Assembly (NCBI GenBank): GCA_021799275.1
Contig: JAJZAT010000001.1
Location: 62,001-126,000 of the forward strand
Reading direction: 5' to 3'
Origin: Bacillota bacterium
Lineage (GTDB): Bacteria; Bacillota; Sulfobacillia; JAJZYS01; JAJYTV01
DNA: 64,000 nucleotides
This document shows positions 47,321 to 56,967 of the stretch, piece by piece (positions within the stretch are counted from its first letter, which is position 1; each line of letters opens with the position of its first letter). Below the pieces are notes generated by a model that saw nothing but the letters and a program-made list of their open reading frames with translations, had not been told where the DNA came from and made no database searches. The position numbers and the translations under genes are program-made.

Positions 47321-48688
47321 CTAGGCCTTCTGGTGCGTCGGACGCGCGAAGACCGCATAGATGATGCCGGCGACCAGGAAGCCCACAAAGTAGGTGATGT
47401 CGCCGAACTGCGGGTGGCTGTTCGCGAACGGGCCTACGAACATACCGTACTGATTCATGAACGGTATCGAGACCACGACGCCGATGATCCAGGCCCAGAA
47501 CCCTGTGCCGAACGGCCGCTTGCGGTTGTAGAACTCGCCCGTCTCGTAGTTGCCCCTTGCCTTGAAGAAGTAGTCCACGAGAACGATGGCGAGCCACGGG
47601 GCCACCCAGTAGCCGAGGAGGAAGAGGAAGGTCTGGTACTTGGAGAAGAACGTGCCGTTCTGGCTGGCGTACCAGGCCACGATCGTGCCGAGCACGCCCA
47701 CGACCACCGCGCTCATCCAGCGCTTCATCGGGATGTCGATGACCAGCGAGGAGAGCGCTCCAGAGTAGATGTTCAGGACGTTCGCGGTGATCGTGCCGAG
47801 CGCGACCGCGATCATCGTCACGACACCGAGCGAGTAGGGCAAAAGGTGCGTCACGAGGTCGGTCGGCACGAAGATGCCCTTTAGCGTCGCGAGCGCTGCA
47901 CCAAGCACCTCAAGCCAGACTCCAGCGATGAGGAGGGACCAGAAGGCGTTGCTGAACACGGAGCGCGCCGACGTCTTCTCCGGCAGGTAGCGCGTGTAGT
48001 CGGAAGCGAAGGCGAGCCAGCCGAGGCAGTACGAGAACGCGATGGCCAGCGTAAGCATGAAGGCGCCCGTCGTCCCGCCGACGTCGCCCGCCAGCTTCAG
48101 GTTGGCCGGTGCCGAGAGGTGGCCGTTCGCGAAGCCGTAGACGGTTACGATCAGGAAGACGACCGTCAGGACGATCGCCAGGTAGCGCTCGAGGGTGTGG
48201 ATCAGGTTGTAGCCATACACGGCGATGATGACCTGGATGATGGCCATGATGGCGAGGCCGAGGCCGAACGACATGTGGAAGAGCCACTCGAGGGCGTAGA
48301 CACCCAGCACCGTGTTGACGGCGAACCAGGAGAAGCCCGCGACAAAGTTCAAAATGCCGGGGATGAAGTTGCCGTAGTAACCGAAGGCCTTGCGGGACTG
48401 AATCAGCTGCGGCACGCCGTGCTTCGGGCCAAAGGTGCTGAGAGCGCCGAGCGCGAGGGCGCCAAGGATGTTACCGATCACGATGGCCACCGTGGCCTCC
48501 CAGAAACTGAGCCCGAACACGCCGGTTGCGAGGGCACCGGTCACCAGCGTCGCGAACTCCACGTTGGCGCCGAACCAGAGCGTGAAGATGGTGAACGGCT
48601 TGCCGTGCCGCTCGTGCGGATCGATCGGCTCGATACCCTTGGGCTCGACCTTGAGTACCTGGTTTTGGTAATCGTACTCGGCGCTCAC
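47321..48688 (-). CDS. NCS1 purine-cytosine permease family transporter
   Basis: A 455-residue membrane protein with about 12 helices of the nucleobase:cation symporter-1 family. FTLWFGANVEFATLVTGAL near residue 35 and the NFVAGFSWFAVNTVLG segment are typical of CodB-like cytosine/purine permeases. The exact substrate is unknown. GTG 48688 follows GGAGGGG. It has its own promoter and terminator. Confidence 0.88.
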   Translation of the reverse strand: MSAEYDYQNQVLKVEPKGIEPIDPHERHGKPFTIFTLWFGANVEFATLVTGALATGVFGLSFWEATVAIVIGNILGALALGALSTFGPKHGVPQLIQSRKAFGYYGNFIPGILNFVAGFSWFAVNTVLGVYALEWLFHMSFGLGLAIMAIIQVIIAVYGYNLIHTLERYLAIVLTVVFLIVTVYGFANGHLSAPANLKLAGDVGGTTGAFMLTLAIAFSYCLGWLAFASDYTRYLPEKTSARSVFSNAFWSLLIAGVWLEVLGAALATLKGIFVPTDLVTHLLPYSLGVVTMIAVALGTITANVLNIYSGALSSLVIDIPMKRWMSAVVVGVLGTIVAWYASQNGTFFSKYQTFLFLLGYWVAPWLAIVLVDYFFKARGNYETGEFYNRKRPFGTGFWAWIIGVVVSIPFMNQYGMFVGPFANSHPQFGDITYFVGFLVAGIIYAVFARPTHQKA

Positions 48689-48721
48689 GCGACCCCTCCA
48701 TTTCCGAACGTTCTACGGCGG

Positions 48722-48750
48722 AGTATGCCATAAAGTTCGGTATTTGTCAC
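48722..48750 (-). promoter_or_regulatory. Promoter of the NCS1 permease gene
   Basis: Reverse-strand GTGACA (48745-48750), a 17-base spacer and CATACT (48722-48727), about 34 bases before the GTG start. Confidence 0.6.
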
Positions 48751-48763
48751 CTAGGCGCGAAAA

Positions 48764-48790
48764 AACGGCAGGCGACGATCGCCTGCCGTT
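48764..48790 (-). terminator. Rho-independent terminator
   Basis: An 11-base-pair stem AACGGCAGGCG/CGCCTGCCGTT with a 5-base loop and a run of T on the reverse strand. It ends the small thioredoxin-fold-like gene. Confidence 0.85.
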
Positions 48791-48802
48791 CCCGCACCGC
48801 TC

Positions 48803-49105
48803 TCAGGCCTCAATGGCCTGTTTCAGTTCCTTCTGGATGTCCTGCCAGGGGATATCCCCGGTAAAGCGCACCTCTCCGTCGAAGAGCACGAGCGGCAGCT
48901 CGTATTCGCCCCGGCGGACCCGCTCCGCGAGCTCCGCGTCCTGGCCGTCCTCGAGGTTGCGATAGCTTACGCTGGCCTGTCCCGCGAAGCGCAACTTCAC
49001 GAATCCCTGCACCATCTCGGCCTGCTCGAAGAATGTCATGGCGCTTGGACAGGCGCCGTAGGCGAACTCCTCGCCGTTGGTGCCGATGATCGCGATGTCG
49101 ACCAT
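48803..49105 (-). CDS. Small thioredoxin/glutaredoxin-fold-like protein, single cysteine
   Basis: A 100-residue protein with a strand-helix-strand pattern (IAIIGTNGEEFAYGACPSA, then SVSYRNLEDG, ELPLVLFDGEVRFTGD). It resembles small thiol-fold proteins such as the YuzD group, but has only one cysteine (GACP). A redox role is an inference. ATG 49105 follows AGGGGGAG. It lies just downstream of ssrA on the same strand and ends in a strong terminator. Confidence 0.65.
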   Translation of the reverse strand: MVDIAIIGTNGEEFAYGACPSAMTFFEQAEMVQGFVKLRFAGQASVSYRNLEDGQDAELAERVRRGEYELPLVLFDGEVRFTGDIPWQDIQKELKQAIEA

Positions 49106-49140
49106 GGCGGCTCCCCCTCGCTGAACGTTGAAACCAATTC

Positions 49141-49491
49141 TGGTGGAGGCGCGGGGGAACTGCCCCCCCGGTCCGCCAGGCCTCAAGCCCGGGCATCTAC
49201 GAGCGTAGCCCTCGCTTTGATCTTGCCTTCGGTGCCTTACAAGGGCGAAGTCACCGTCGGCCAGCCGCAATTAATGTCCGCAGGCCGTCGCCGCGACCGG
49301 TCTGCGTGAGTCCGCGATTTGCGTTCCTCCGACGTGCGGACTTCGTCAGGAGGAACGGCTCAAGCGCTCTTAGGCTGCGAGAGCGAAGTTCGAGTCGTTG
49401 GCAGTTGTGCCGTTTCCGCTGTTTTACGAGGCGCGGAACCTCGGCTCGCTTCCCGAACCGGACCACCCGACGTCGATTCTAGTTCGCCCCC
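49141..49491 (-). ncRNA. ssrA: tmRNA (ssrA)
   Basis: A 351-base transfer-messenger RNA. The 5' end GGGGGCGAACTAGAATCGACG pairs with the 3' end CGCCTCC-ACCA to form the tRNA-like acceptor. The internal reading frame at about 49371-49418 encodes the tag GNGTTANDSNFALAA followed by TAA, with the ALAA degron. tmRNA rescues stalled ribosomes with SmpB and tags products for ClpXP. Its 5' end overlaps the smpB 3' end by 13 bases. The T-loop reads GGCAGTT instead of the usual TTCGANT. Confidence 0.92.
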
Positions 49492-49946
49492 AAACTCTGA
49501 CGGCGGCCCTTAAGCGCGCGCTCCATCTCGCGCTTCGCGTCGCGCGTCTTCAGATCCTCGCGCTTGTCGTAGAGCTTCTTGCCGCGGCAGATGCCCAGTT
49601 CCAACTTGCAGAGACCGCGTTCCGTGAAATACATGCGCAGCGGCACGACCGTCATGCCTCGCTCGCGCATGCGACCGACGAGCGCGTCGAGCTCTTTGCG
49701 ATGAAGCAGGAGCTTGCGCCTGCGGTACGGATCGACGTTCATGCGGTTGCCCTGCTCATACGGACTGATGTGCAGGTGCTGGACATAGAGCTCGCCCTGC
49801 GAAAAAGACGCATAAGCGTCCTGCAGGTTCACCCGCCCGAGCCTCGCCGACTTGACTTCCGTACCCGTCAAGGCGATCCCGGCCTCGACCGTCTCGAGGA
49901 CGAAGTAATCGTGGCGGGCCTTGCGGTTGTCGGCGATGATCTTCAT
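49479..49946 (-). CDS. smpB: SsrA-binding protein SmpB
   Basis: A 155-residue partner of tmRNA. It opens with KIIADNRKARHDYFVLETVEAGIALTG, spanning about residues 2-28, and includes the NPYRRRK-like DPYRRRKLLLHRKELD region. The basic C-terminal tail ends LKGRRQSLGAN, and its last four codons and stop lie inside the 5' end of ssrA. It overlaps rnr by 4 bases (ATGA). Confidence 0.96.
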   Translation of the reverse strand: MKIIADNRKARHDYFVLETVEAGIALTGTEVKSARLGRVNLQDAYASFSQGELYVQHLHISPYEQGNRMNVDPYRRRKLLLHRKELDALVGRMRERGMTVVPLRMYFTERGLCKLELGICRGKKLYDKREDLKTRDAKREMERALKGRRQSLGAN

Positions 49947-52468
49947 GGCGTCTCGCCCGCAGGCTCCTTCGGCGTCTCATTGTTGCCATTCTTGCCGCCT
50001 TTGCCGCGGCGACCCGAACGGCGCCTACGATTGTAGTTGCGGCGCGACTTCCTGTCAATGACAGGAGTTTCCGCATCGATGGCGCTTGCCGTCTCACCTT
50101 CTGGAGCGGCGACGGCCACGTTGCCTGCCTCACCTGGGGCGTCCGCGCCGCCCGACGCGGCGACGGGTGCCTCCTCCTGCGGCGCCTGCCCGGCCTCGGC
50201 CTTGGCTCCCTGGCCGGACTTGCGACCGCCGCGCCGCGAGCGCCCCCGGCGGCCGCCGCCAGCGGCATCGCCACCGTTCGCGGCGACGGCAGCCTGTGCC
50301 GTGGCGCCATTCTGGTCGCCCTGTCCCTTGCCCACGGCCTGCGGCGCCTCCGCCAGCGAGAGCTCGATCTCGCCGTGCTCGACGTCGACGCGCTCGACGC
50401 GCACGCGCAAGCGGTCCGCCAGGCGGAAGATGCGGTGCTGGCGCTCCCCCTGGAGCTGGAACTGCTTCTCGTCGTAGTGGTAGTAGTCGTCTGTCAGCGA
50501 GCTGACGCGCAGCAGCCCCTCGACGCCAAGCGAGACCTCGACGAAGATGCCGAACGGCGTGACGCCCGTGACGATGCCGTCGAACTCCTCACCGGTCCTG
50601 TCCTGCATGAACTCGACCTTCTTGAGGTCGAGCGACTCGCGCTCCGCCTCGTCCGCCTGCCGCTCACGCTCTGACGAGAGCCGGGCGATCTCGGGCAGTC
50701 TGGCCTGGAGATCCTCGCGCCTTTCGTCCCGCATCGGCCGCCGGCGGAGGTGCTCCTTCAGGATTCGATGGATGACGAGGTCAGGATAGCGGCGGATCGG
50801 CGACGTGAAGTGGCTGTAGAGCGGCGTCGACAGGCCGAAGTGGCCGATCGCCAGCGTGTCGTAGCGCGCGCGCGCCATCGACCGCAGCACGACCGCGTTG
50901 ACGAGGTGTTCCTCGGGACGTCCCTCGACGCGCGCCAGAACGTCCTGCAGCGCGCGCGGGTGCAGCTTCTTGCCGTTGCCGCCCGCGATGTGGTACCCGA
51001 AGCGCGCCAGGAGGCCCCTCAGGATCTCGAGCTTCTCGGGGTCCGGCTCCTCGTGCACCCGGTAGAGGAAGGGCAGGTTCTGGCGCGTCGCGACCTCCGC
51101 CACGACCTCGTTGGCCTGCAACATGAACTCCTCGATCAACTGGTCGGCTTCGGTGCGCTCGCGCCGCTCGATCGCGACGGGCTTGCCATCCTCGCCGAGC
51201 TTCACCTTGAAGTCTCGGACGGCGAGGTCGATCGAGCCGCGTTCGCGGCGGCGACGGCCGAGGATGTCCTTGAGGCGCGCCATGCCGAACAGGATCGGCA
51301 TCAGCTCCTGGTACTGCTGGTCGGGCGGCTGACCTTCGAGCGTCTGGTTGACCCCTGTGTAGCTGAGGCGCGCGCGTGTCCGGATGACGCTCTCCTGCAG
51401 CTGGTGGCGCAGCCGCCGACCGGCAGGGTCGAAGTCGATGAACACGCTCAGGGTGAGCCGGTCCTGCTGCGGCAGGAGGCTGCAGATGCCGTTCGAGAGG
51501 CGCTCGGGCAGCATCGGGATGACGCGGTCGACAAGATAGACCGACGTGCCGCGGCGCAGGGCCTCGCGGTCCAGGGCCGTTCCCTCGTGCACGTACTGGC
51601 CGACGTCGGCGATGTGCACGCCGAGCCGCCAGCCGTCCTCGGTCGGTTGGAGCGAGATCGCATCGTCGAGGTCCTTCGCGTCGTCCGAGTCGACCGTGAA
51701 GGTGACAAGGTCCCGCAGATCCTGGCGCTGGCGCAGATCCTTCTGCGCCACCTCGGCCGGGATCTTCCCCGCCTCCGCCAGGACGTCGTCCGGGAAGGCT
51801 TCGGGCAGGCCAAGCTTGCGCACGATGGCGAGCACGTCGACGCCCGGCCCGTGGAGTTCGCCGAGGCGCTCCACCACTTTTCCGACCGGGCCGCGGCGTG
51901 CGTCGCCGAACACCTCGACGTGGCACACGACGAGTTCGCCGTCCTCGGCGTCCATGCGCTCGCGCTCGGGGATGATGATGTCGTAGGCGTCACGACCGTC
52001 CTGCGGCCGCACGAACCACGCGCCGCCGACCGACTCCAGGCGGCCGACGATGGTATCGCGCGCCCGCTGCACGATGCGCACGACCTCGCCGGAGCGGCCC
52101 TCGAGGCGGCGCACCAGCACCCGGTCGCCGTGCATGGCACCCTTGAGGTGCTCCACCGACACGCGCAGATCCTCGCCGTCGCCATCCTCCGGCACGAACC
52201 AACTGTCGCCCCGACGCGTGCCCTGGATGCGCCCCGGCAGGAGGTCGACACGGCCGGGTACGGCGAAGGAGCCACGGCGTGTGCGCACGAGCTCGCCGCG
52301 CGAGACCATTTCCTCCAGGAGGCGCGTGAACGGCGCCTTGCGCTCGGACTTGATCTGAAATTTGTCCGCGAGTTCCTCCGGCGAGATCGGATGACCAGCC
52401 TCGTCGCGGATGAACGCGATCAGGCTTTGCCGCGAGGGCAGGTCGGACGGCCGCCTGCGGCGGCTCAC
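49943..52468 (-). CDS. rnr: Ribonuclease R
   Basis: An 841-residue 3'-to-5' exonuclease. An N-terminal winged-helix region and cold-shock domains come first. The RNB catalytic domain has TVDSDDAKDLDDAISL near residue 265, carrying the metal-binding aspartates. An S1 domain (GEEFDGIVTGVTPFGIFVEV) lies near residue 625-645. A long Ala/Gly/Arg-rich tail from about 715 is basic and probably disordered. RNase R degrades structured RNA and non-stop mRNA with tmRNA-SmpB. Coupled to smpB and, by 4 bases, to the upstream esterase gene. Confidence 0.95.
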   Translation of the reverse strand: MSRRRRPSDLPSRQSLIAFIRDEAGHPISPEELADKFQIKSERKAPFTRLLEEMVSRGELVRTRRGSFAVPGRVDLLPGRIQGTRRGDSWFVPEDGDGEDLRVSVEHLKGAMHGDRVLVRRLEGRSGEVVRIVQRARDTIVGRLESVGGAWFVRPQDGRDAYDIIIPERERMDAEDGELVVCHVEVFGDARRGPVGKVVERLGELHGPGVDVLAIVRKLGLPEAFPDDVLAEAGKIPAEVAQKDLRQRQDLRDLVTFTVDSDDAKDLDDAISLQPTEDGWRLGVHIADVGQYVHEGTALDREALRRGTSVYLVDRVIPMLPERLSNGICSLLPQQDRLTLSVFIDFDPAGRRLRHQLQESVIRTRARLSYTGVNQTLEGQPPDQQYQELMPILFGMARLKDILGRRRRERGSIDLAVRDFKVKLGEDGKPVAIERRERTEADQLIEEFMLQANEVVAEVATRQNLPFLYRVHEEPDPEKLEILRGLLARFGYHIAGGNGKKLHPRALQDVLARVEGRPEEHLVNAVVLRSMARARYDTLAIGHFGLSTPLYSHFTSPIRRYPDLVIHRILKEHLRRRPMRDERREDLQARLPEIARLSSERERQADEAERESLDLKKVEFMQDRTGEEFDGIVTGVTPFGIFVEVSLGVEGLLRVSSLTDDYYHYDEKQFQLQGERQHRIFRLADRLRVRVERVDVEHGEIELSLAEAPQAVGKGQGDQNGATAQAAVAANGGDAAGGGRRGRSRRGGRKSGQGAKAEAGQAPQEEAPVAASGGADAPGEAGNVAVAAPEGETASAIDAETPVIDRKSRRNYNRRRRSGRRGKGGKNGNNETPKEPAGETP

Positions 52469-53169
52469 GACTGGACCTCCATGTGACGGCTCAGGAACGC
52501 TTCGACGCGCCCTACGAATTCCTCCGCGTCATGACGCGGCACGTGCTCATGAGAAGGAACCATCTCAAACTCCTTCTCCCGACTGCCGATCCGCGCATAG
52601 AGCAGTTTCGACGCCTCGGGGCGCACGGTCGGGTCGTGCTGGGACTGCAGCACAAGCGCGGGCGCGCGCACCTTCGGGGCTTCGCCTGCGGACTCCCGCA
52701 TCGCGCGCACCAGTTCTGCGACGGCGTGCACGGAGAGGCGTTCCTCGGCTTCGGGACCAATCTTGACGAACGGGACAAGGCGCCAGAGGTACGGCGCCAC
52801 GAAAGCTGCCCTCTGCTGCACTCCGGCAGCCGGGTTAACACAGACCAGCGCGCGCACGGGAAAGCGCGCAGCGAGGTCTACCGCCAGCATACCCCCGAGC
52901 GAGAGGCCCAAGACGGCGACGCCGCCATGCGGGCTTTCCTCTGCCAGCTCCATGAGGCCGAGTTCGGCGCTGCGCCGCCAGGCATGGGCCGTCGCACTTG
53001 CCAGCTCGAAAGGACCCATGCCATGTCCGGCGAGCCAGGGCGCCCTGACCCTGTAGCCTGCGGCGCCCAGCCGCTCGCCGAACGACGAGAGATCCGACGG
53101 CGTACCCGTGAAGCCATGCACGAGCAGGACGCCCGGACCGTCCTGCCCCCAGCGCAGGCCCTCTGGCAT
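52465..53169 (-). CDS. Carboxylesterase/alpha-beta hydrolase (Est30-like)
   Basis: A 234-residue alpha/beta hydrolase. The oxyanion region is VLLVHGFTGTPSDLSSF, the nucleophile elbow GLSLGGM lies near residue 92, and Asp (SQHDPTVRPEA) and His (SHEHVPRHD) complete the triad. It matches the monoacylglycerol lipase/carboxylesterase found between secG and rnr in Bacillus. The natural substrate is unknown. Overlaps rnr by 4 bases. Confidence 0.9.
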   Translation of the reverse strand: MPEGLRWGQDGPGVLLVHGFTGTPSDLSSFGERLGAAGYRVRAPWLAGHGMGPFELASATAHAWRRSAELGLMELAEESPHGGVAVLGLSLGGMLAVDLAARFPVRALVCVNPAAGVQQRAAFVAPYLWRLVPFVKIGPEAEERLSVHAVAELVRAMRESAGEAPKVRAPALVLQSQHDPTVRPEASKLLYARIGSREKEFEMVPSHEHVPRHDAEEFVGRVEAFLSRHMEVQS

Positions 53170-53176
53170 GCCCCGG

Positions 53177-53404
53177 CTAGAACCCTACCTTCGCGAGTAC
53201 GAGCGAGAGTGCGAAGAAGACGAAGGCCAGGATGGCAGTGGCGCGCGCGAGGCTCTCGTCAAGGCCGCGGCGCCGACCGAAGAAGGTCTCGCTCGAGCTG
53301 CCGAAGGAGCCCGTGAATCCCGGGACGCGCGCCGACTGCAGCAGGATGCTGACAACCAGAAGGACGGCTACCAGAATGTAGACGATCAGACCCAGGGTCT
53401 TCAA
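53177..53404 (-). CDS. secG: Preprotein translocase subunit SecG
   Basis: A 75-residue membrane protein with two hydrophobic helices, TLGLIVYILVAVLLVVSILLQ and ATAILAFVFFALSLVLA. Between them lies a glycine/serine-rich loop containing GSSSETFFGRRRGLDE, the SecG signature. It assists the SecYEG channel. TTG 53404 is preferred because GGTGAG lies 6 bases before it and the first helix follows immediately. It is 25 bases downstream of eno. Confidence 0.93.
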   Translation of the reverse strand: MKTLGLIVYILVAVLLVVSILLQSARVPGFTGSFGSSSETFFGRRRGLDESLARATAILAFVFFALSLVLAKVGF

Positions 53405-53429
53405 AAGCTGCTCACCATCCAAATCTTCG

Positions 53430-54725
53430 TTACTTGGCTGAGTGTAGCATCCCCGCACCGGCACGCACAAGCGGACCGGCGTAGCGTTGGGACTCCCCGA
53501 GTTCGTCGGCGATGCGCAAGAGCTCGTTGTATTTGGCGACACGCTCGCCCCGGGCCGGAGCTCCCGTCTTGATCTGGCCGGCGCCGGTCGCCACGACGAG
53601 GTGCGCGATCGACGCGTCGTCGGTCTCGCCGGAGCGGTGCGAGACGAACGAGGTGTAGCCGCTGCGCCGCGCCAGGGCCATCGTCTCGAGCGTCTCCGTG
53701 ACCGTCCCGACCTGGTTCAGCTTGATCAGGATGCTGTTGGCTGCGCCCTGGCGGATACCCTGCTCGAGGCGCGCCTCCTGCGTCACGAAGATGTCATCGC
53801 CGACGATCTGCACCTTGTCCCCGATGGCTCGCGTGAGCAGGCTGAATCCCTCGAAGTCCTCCTCGCCGAACGGGTCCTCGATCAGGATGATCGGATACGT
53901 CTCGACCCAGCGGCGGTAGAGGTCCACCGCGGCCTCGTGCCCCAGCACCTGGCCGTTCAAGAGGTAGCCCCCGTCCTGCTGCAGCTCGCTGGCTGCGGGG
54001 TCGATCGCGAGCGCCACGTCGTCGCCAGGCCTCAGGCCCGCCGCCTCGATCGCCCGCATGAGGAACTCGATCGCCGCCTCGTCGCTCGGCAGATCCGGCG
54101 CGAAACCGCCTTCGTCGCCCACCGCCGTGCCGAGGCCCTGCTTCTTCAGCACGGACTTCAGCGTGTGGTAGACCTCGGCGCCGTAGCGCACCGCCTCCGC
54201 GAAGTTCGGCGCTCCCACCGGCGCGAGCATGAACTCCTGCACACCGACGTTGTTGTCCGCGTGCTTGCCGCCGTTGATCACGTTCATGAACGGCACCGGC
54301 AGAAGGTTCGCGCCGACGCCGCCGAGGTAGCGGAAGAAGGGGAGTCCGGATGCCTCCGCCGCCGCGCGCGCCACCGCCAGGCTGACGCCGAGGATGGCGT
54401 TCGCGCCAAGGCGCGACTTCTGCTCCGTGCCGTCAAGCTTCAAGAGCAGGCGGTCCAGGGCCACCTGGTCGAAGGCGTCGAGGCCCTGCACCTCCGGCCC
54501 GATCAGGCGCTCGACGTTGGCCACCGCCGTGCGCACGCCGAGGCCATGGTAGCGGGAGGGGTCGCCGTCCCTCAGTTCGGTCGCCTCGTGCTTGCCCGTC
54601 GAGGCGCCGGAGGGCACGATCGCGCGCCCGCGCGCGCCGCCTGCGAGGCGCGCCTCCACTTCAACCGTCGGGTTGCCGCGGGAGTCCAGCACTTCCCGCG
54701 CGCGCAGCTCCGTGATCTTGGTCAT
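53430..54725 (-). CDS. eno: Enolase
   Basis: Interconverts 2-phosphoglycerate and phosphoenolpyruvate; 431 residues. The N-terminal [16 protein letters not shown], the central VGDEGGFAP (catalytic Glu) and the signature [13 protein letters not shown] with catalytic Lys are all present. SHRSGETDD follows near residue 365. Overlaps gpmI by 4 bases. Last of the five glycolytic genes, followed by secG. Confidence 0.97.
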   Translation of the reverse strand: MTKITELRAREVLDSRGNPTVEVEARLAGGARGRAIVPSGASTGKHEATELRDGDPSRYHGLGVRTAVANVERLIGPEVQGLDAFDQVALDRLLLKLDGTEQKSRLGANAILGVSLAVARAAAEASGLPFFRYLGGVGANLLPVPFMNVINGGKHADNNVGVQEFMLAPVGAPNFAEAVRYGAEVYHTLKSVLKKQGLGTAVGDEGGFAPDLPSDEAAIEFLMRAIEAAGLRPGDDVALAIDPAASELQQDGGYLLNGQVLGHEAAVDLYRRWVETYPIILIEDPFGEEDFEGFSLLTRAIGDKVQIVGDDIFVTQEARLEQGIRQGAANSILIKLNQVGTVTETLETMALARRSGYTSFVSHRSGETDDASIAHLVVATGAGQIKTGAPARGERVAKYNELLRIADELGESQRYAGPLVRAGAGMLHSAK

Positions 54726-56227
54726 CTCGAGGCACGCTCCTTCACGATCAGCGTCTCACCCGTCATCTCGTCCGGCTTCGGCAGGTCGAGAATCTGGAGC
54801 AAGGTCGGGGCGACATCCGCCAGGATGCCGTCGCGCAGGCGCTCGCCCTCGGCTGCCCCCGCGAGCAGAACGGGCACCAGGTTGCGGCTGTGCGAGGTCT
54901 GCGGACCGCCGTGGTCGTCGACCATCTCCTCGGCGTTGCCGTGGTCCGCGATCACCAGCACCCGCGCCCCCTGGTCGAGGAGCGCGGGCACGAGCTCGGA
55001 GAGCCCCTTGTCCACCGCCTCGACAGCCGCGACCGCCGCCGGAATCGACCCTGTGTGCCCGACCATGTCAGCGTTCGCGTAGTTGAGCACCAGAAGGTCC
55101 GGGCAGGCCTCCCGCACACGCTTCACCGCCTCGGCGGTCAGGGGGGCCGCCGACATCTCCGGTTGCAGGTCATAGGTCGTAACCTTCGGCGACGGCACGA
55201 GCACCCGATCCTCGCGCGCGAACGGCTGCTCGCGGCCCCCATTGAGGAAGTACGTGACGTGCGCGTACTTCTCGGTCTCGGCCATGCGCAGCTGCGTGAG
55301 CCCCGCCCGGCTGACCACCTCGCCGAGGGTGTTCTCCACGGCCAGCGGCCCGAAGGCGCGCGGGATGTCGAAATCCGGGTCGTACTCGGTCATCGCCGAA
55401 AGCCGGAACGCTCCCTCGGGCCGCCTGAAGCCATCGAACGACGGATCGGCGATCGCGCGCGAGATCTCCCGTGCGCGGTCAGCCCGGAAATTCCAGAAGA
55501 AGAACTGATCCTGCGCCTTGGCGCCGTCGTACCAGTCGATGAGGGTCGGCACGACGAACTCGTCGTCCTCGCCGTTCTGGTACGCCATCTCGAGCGCCTC
55601 GACGGCCGAAGCGGCCCGCCGCCCCTTGCCGCGCACAATGGCGTCATACGCCTTCTCCACCCTGTCCCAGCGCCGGTCGCGGTCCATGGCGTAGTAGCGG
55701 CCGCCGATCGTCGCGACGTGCGCCCCCGTCTCGCGGCAGACCGCCTGGAGCCGCTCGATCGACTCCCTGGCGCTGCGCGGCGGCACGTCGCGGCCGTCCA
55801 AGATCGCGTGCACCAGTACCTCGCGCCCGGCCAAGAAACGCATGATCGCCAGTGCGTGGTCGACGTGCGAGTGCACGCCGCCCGGTGACAGGAGGCCCAT
55901 CAGATGCACGCGCGGGGCCTCGCGCAGCGCTAGGAAGACGGGGTTGCGCTCGAGTTCCCCCTGTGCGATGGCGCGGCTGATGCGCGGCAGGTCCTGATAC
56001 ACGACGCGGCCGGCTCCGATGTTGAGGTGGCCGACGTTGGAGTTACCCATCTGGCCGTCCGTCAGCCCGACCGCCTCGCCGTCGGTGCGCAGGCGCGCCA
56101 TCGGCCAACGTGTGGTCAAGGCGTTCCAGTACGGGGTCTTGGCCTGCGCAACCGCGTTGCCGGGCCCGGCCGGCGCGATGCCCCAGCCGTCGAGCACGAT
56201 CAGCGCAGCAGGTCGTCCATCACGCAT
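54722..56227 (-). CDS. gpmI: Cofactor-independent phosphoglycerate mutase
   Basis: A 501-residue Mn-dependent mutase of the alkaline-phosphatase superfamily. LIVLDGWG gives the first metal ligand. [14 protein letters not shown] near residue 61 carries the catalytic serine. The C-terminal metal cluster is [12 protein letters not shown] and [11 protein letters not shown]. It overlaps tpiA by 8 bases upstream and eno by 4 bases downstream. Confidence 0.97.
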   Translation of the reverse strand: MRDGRPAALIVLDGWGIAPAGPGNAVAQAKTPYWNALTTRWPMARLRTDGEAVGLTDGQMGNSNVGHLNIGAGRVVYQDLPRISRAIAQGELERNPVFLALREAPRVHLMGLLSPGGVHSHVDHALAIMRFLAGREVLVHAILDGRDVPPRSARESIERLQAVCRETGAHVATIGGRYYAMDRDRRWDRVEKAYDAIVRGKGRRAASAVEALEMAYQNGEDDEFVVPTLIDWYDGAKAQDQFFFWNFRADRAREISRAIADPSFDGFRRPEGAFRLSAMTEYDPDFDIPRAFGPLAVENTLGEVVSRAGLTQLRMAETEKYAHVTYFLNGGREQPFAREDRVLVPSPKVTTYDLQPEMSAAPLTAEAVKRVREACPDLLVLNYANADMVGHTGSIPAAVAAVEAVDKGLSELVPALLDQGARVLVIADHGNAEEMVDDHGGPQTSHSRNLVPVLLAGAAEGERLRDGILADVAPTLLQILDLPKPDEMTGETLIVKERASR

Positions 56228-56966
56228 GCACCATCACCTCCAGCATGGCCAGGAACGAATTCGCATCGAGGGACGCGGATCCGACGAGAAGCCCGTCGAT
56301 GATCGGCTGCTCCATGAAGCCCCGGGCGCTTGCCGGCGAGGTGGAGCCCCCGTAGAGCAGCGAGAGCCGGGCGGCAGCCGCGCCGCCACAGCGTCCCTCG
56401 ACGCGCTCGCGGATGAGCGAGAGGGCCTCGCCCGCCTGATCGGGCGTCGCGGGCGTGCCGCTGCCGATTGCCCAGACGGGTTCGTAGGCGATCACGAGCC
56501 TTCCGCCGAGCTCGTCCCCAAGGCCGTCAAGCGCCGTGTCGACCTGAGCGCGCAGGCGCGCCTCCCCCTGCCCCGCCGCACGTTCCGCCGCGTCCTCACC
56601 TACGCAGTACACAGGGATCAGTCCGGCCTGCCAGAGCGACGCGATCTTGCGGGCCGCCATCCGGTCGTCCTCGCCGGCGTAGCGGCGGCGCTCCGAATGC
56701 GCGACCAGCGCATAGCCGCAGCCGGCGTCCCGTAGCTGCGGCGCCGAAACCATCCCCGTGAAGGCGCCTTCCGCTGCCCAGCCGACATCCTGGGCGCCGA
56801 GTCCCAGCCCTCGGCTGCGGCCGCGAAGGGCGTGCAGGGCCGTCAGCGGCGGAAAGACAACGACTTCCGCCCGCTTGAGCTCGGGTCTCCCCACGACCGC
56901 CCTGAGCCACTCCTCGGCCTCGGTGATCGTCTTGTACATCTTCCAGTTGGCCGCGAGAATCGGCAT
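56220..56966 (-). CDS. tpiA: Triosephosphate isomerase
   Basis: A 248-residue TIM barrel. ILAANWKMYKT is the N-terminus with the catalytic Lys. YALVAHSERRRYAGE holds the electrophilic His, and VIAYEPVWAIGSGTPA holds the catalytic Glu near residue 165. ATG 56966 directly follows the pgk stop. Overlaps gpmI by 8 bases. Confidence 0.97.
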   Translation of the reverse strand: MPILAANWKMYKTITEAEEWLRAVVGRPELKRAEVVVFPPLTALHALRGRSRGLGLGAQDVGWAAEGAFTGMVSAPQLRDAGCGYALVAHSERRRYAGEDDRMAARKIASLWQAGLIPVYCVGEDAAERAAGQGEARLRAQVDTALDGLGDELGGRLVIAYEPVWAIGSGTPATPDQAGEALSLIRERVEGRCGGAAAARLSLLYGGSTSPASARGFMEQPIIDGLLVGSASLDANSFLAMLEVMVHA

Positions 56967-56967
56967 C

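Noticed and set aside
53487..55082. Forward reading frame of 531 codons opposite eno and gpmI
   Set aside because: Antisense shadow with no family signal.
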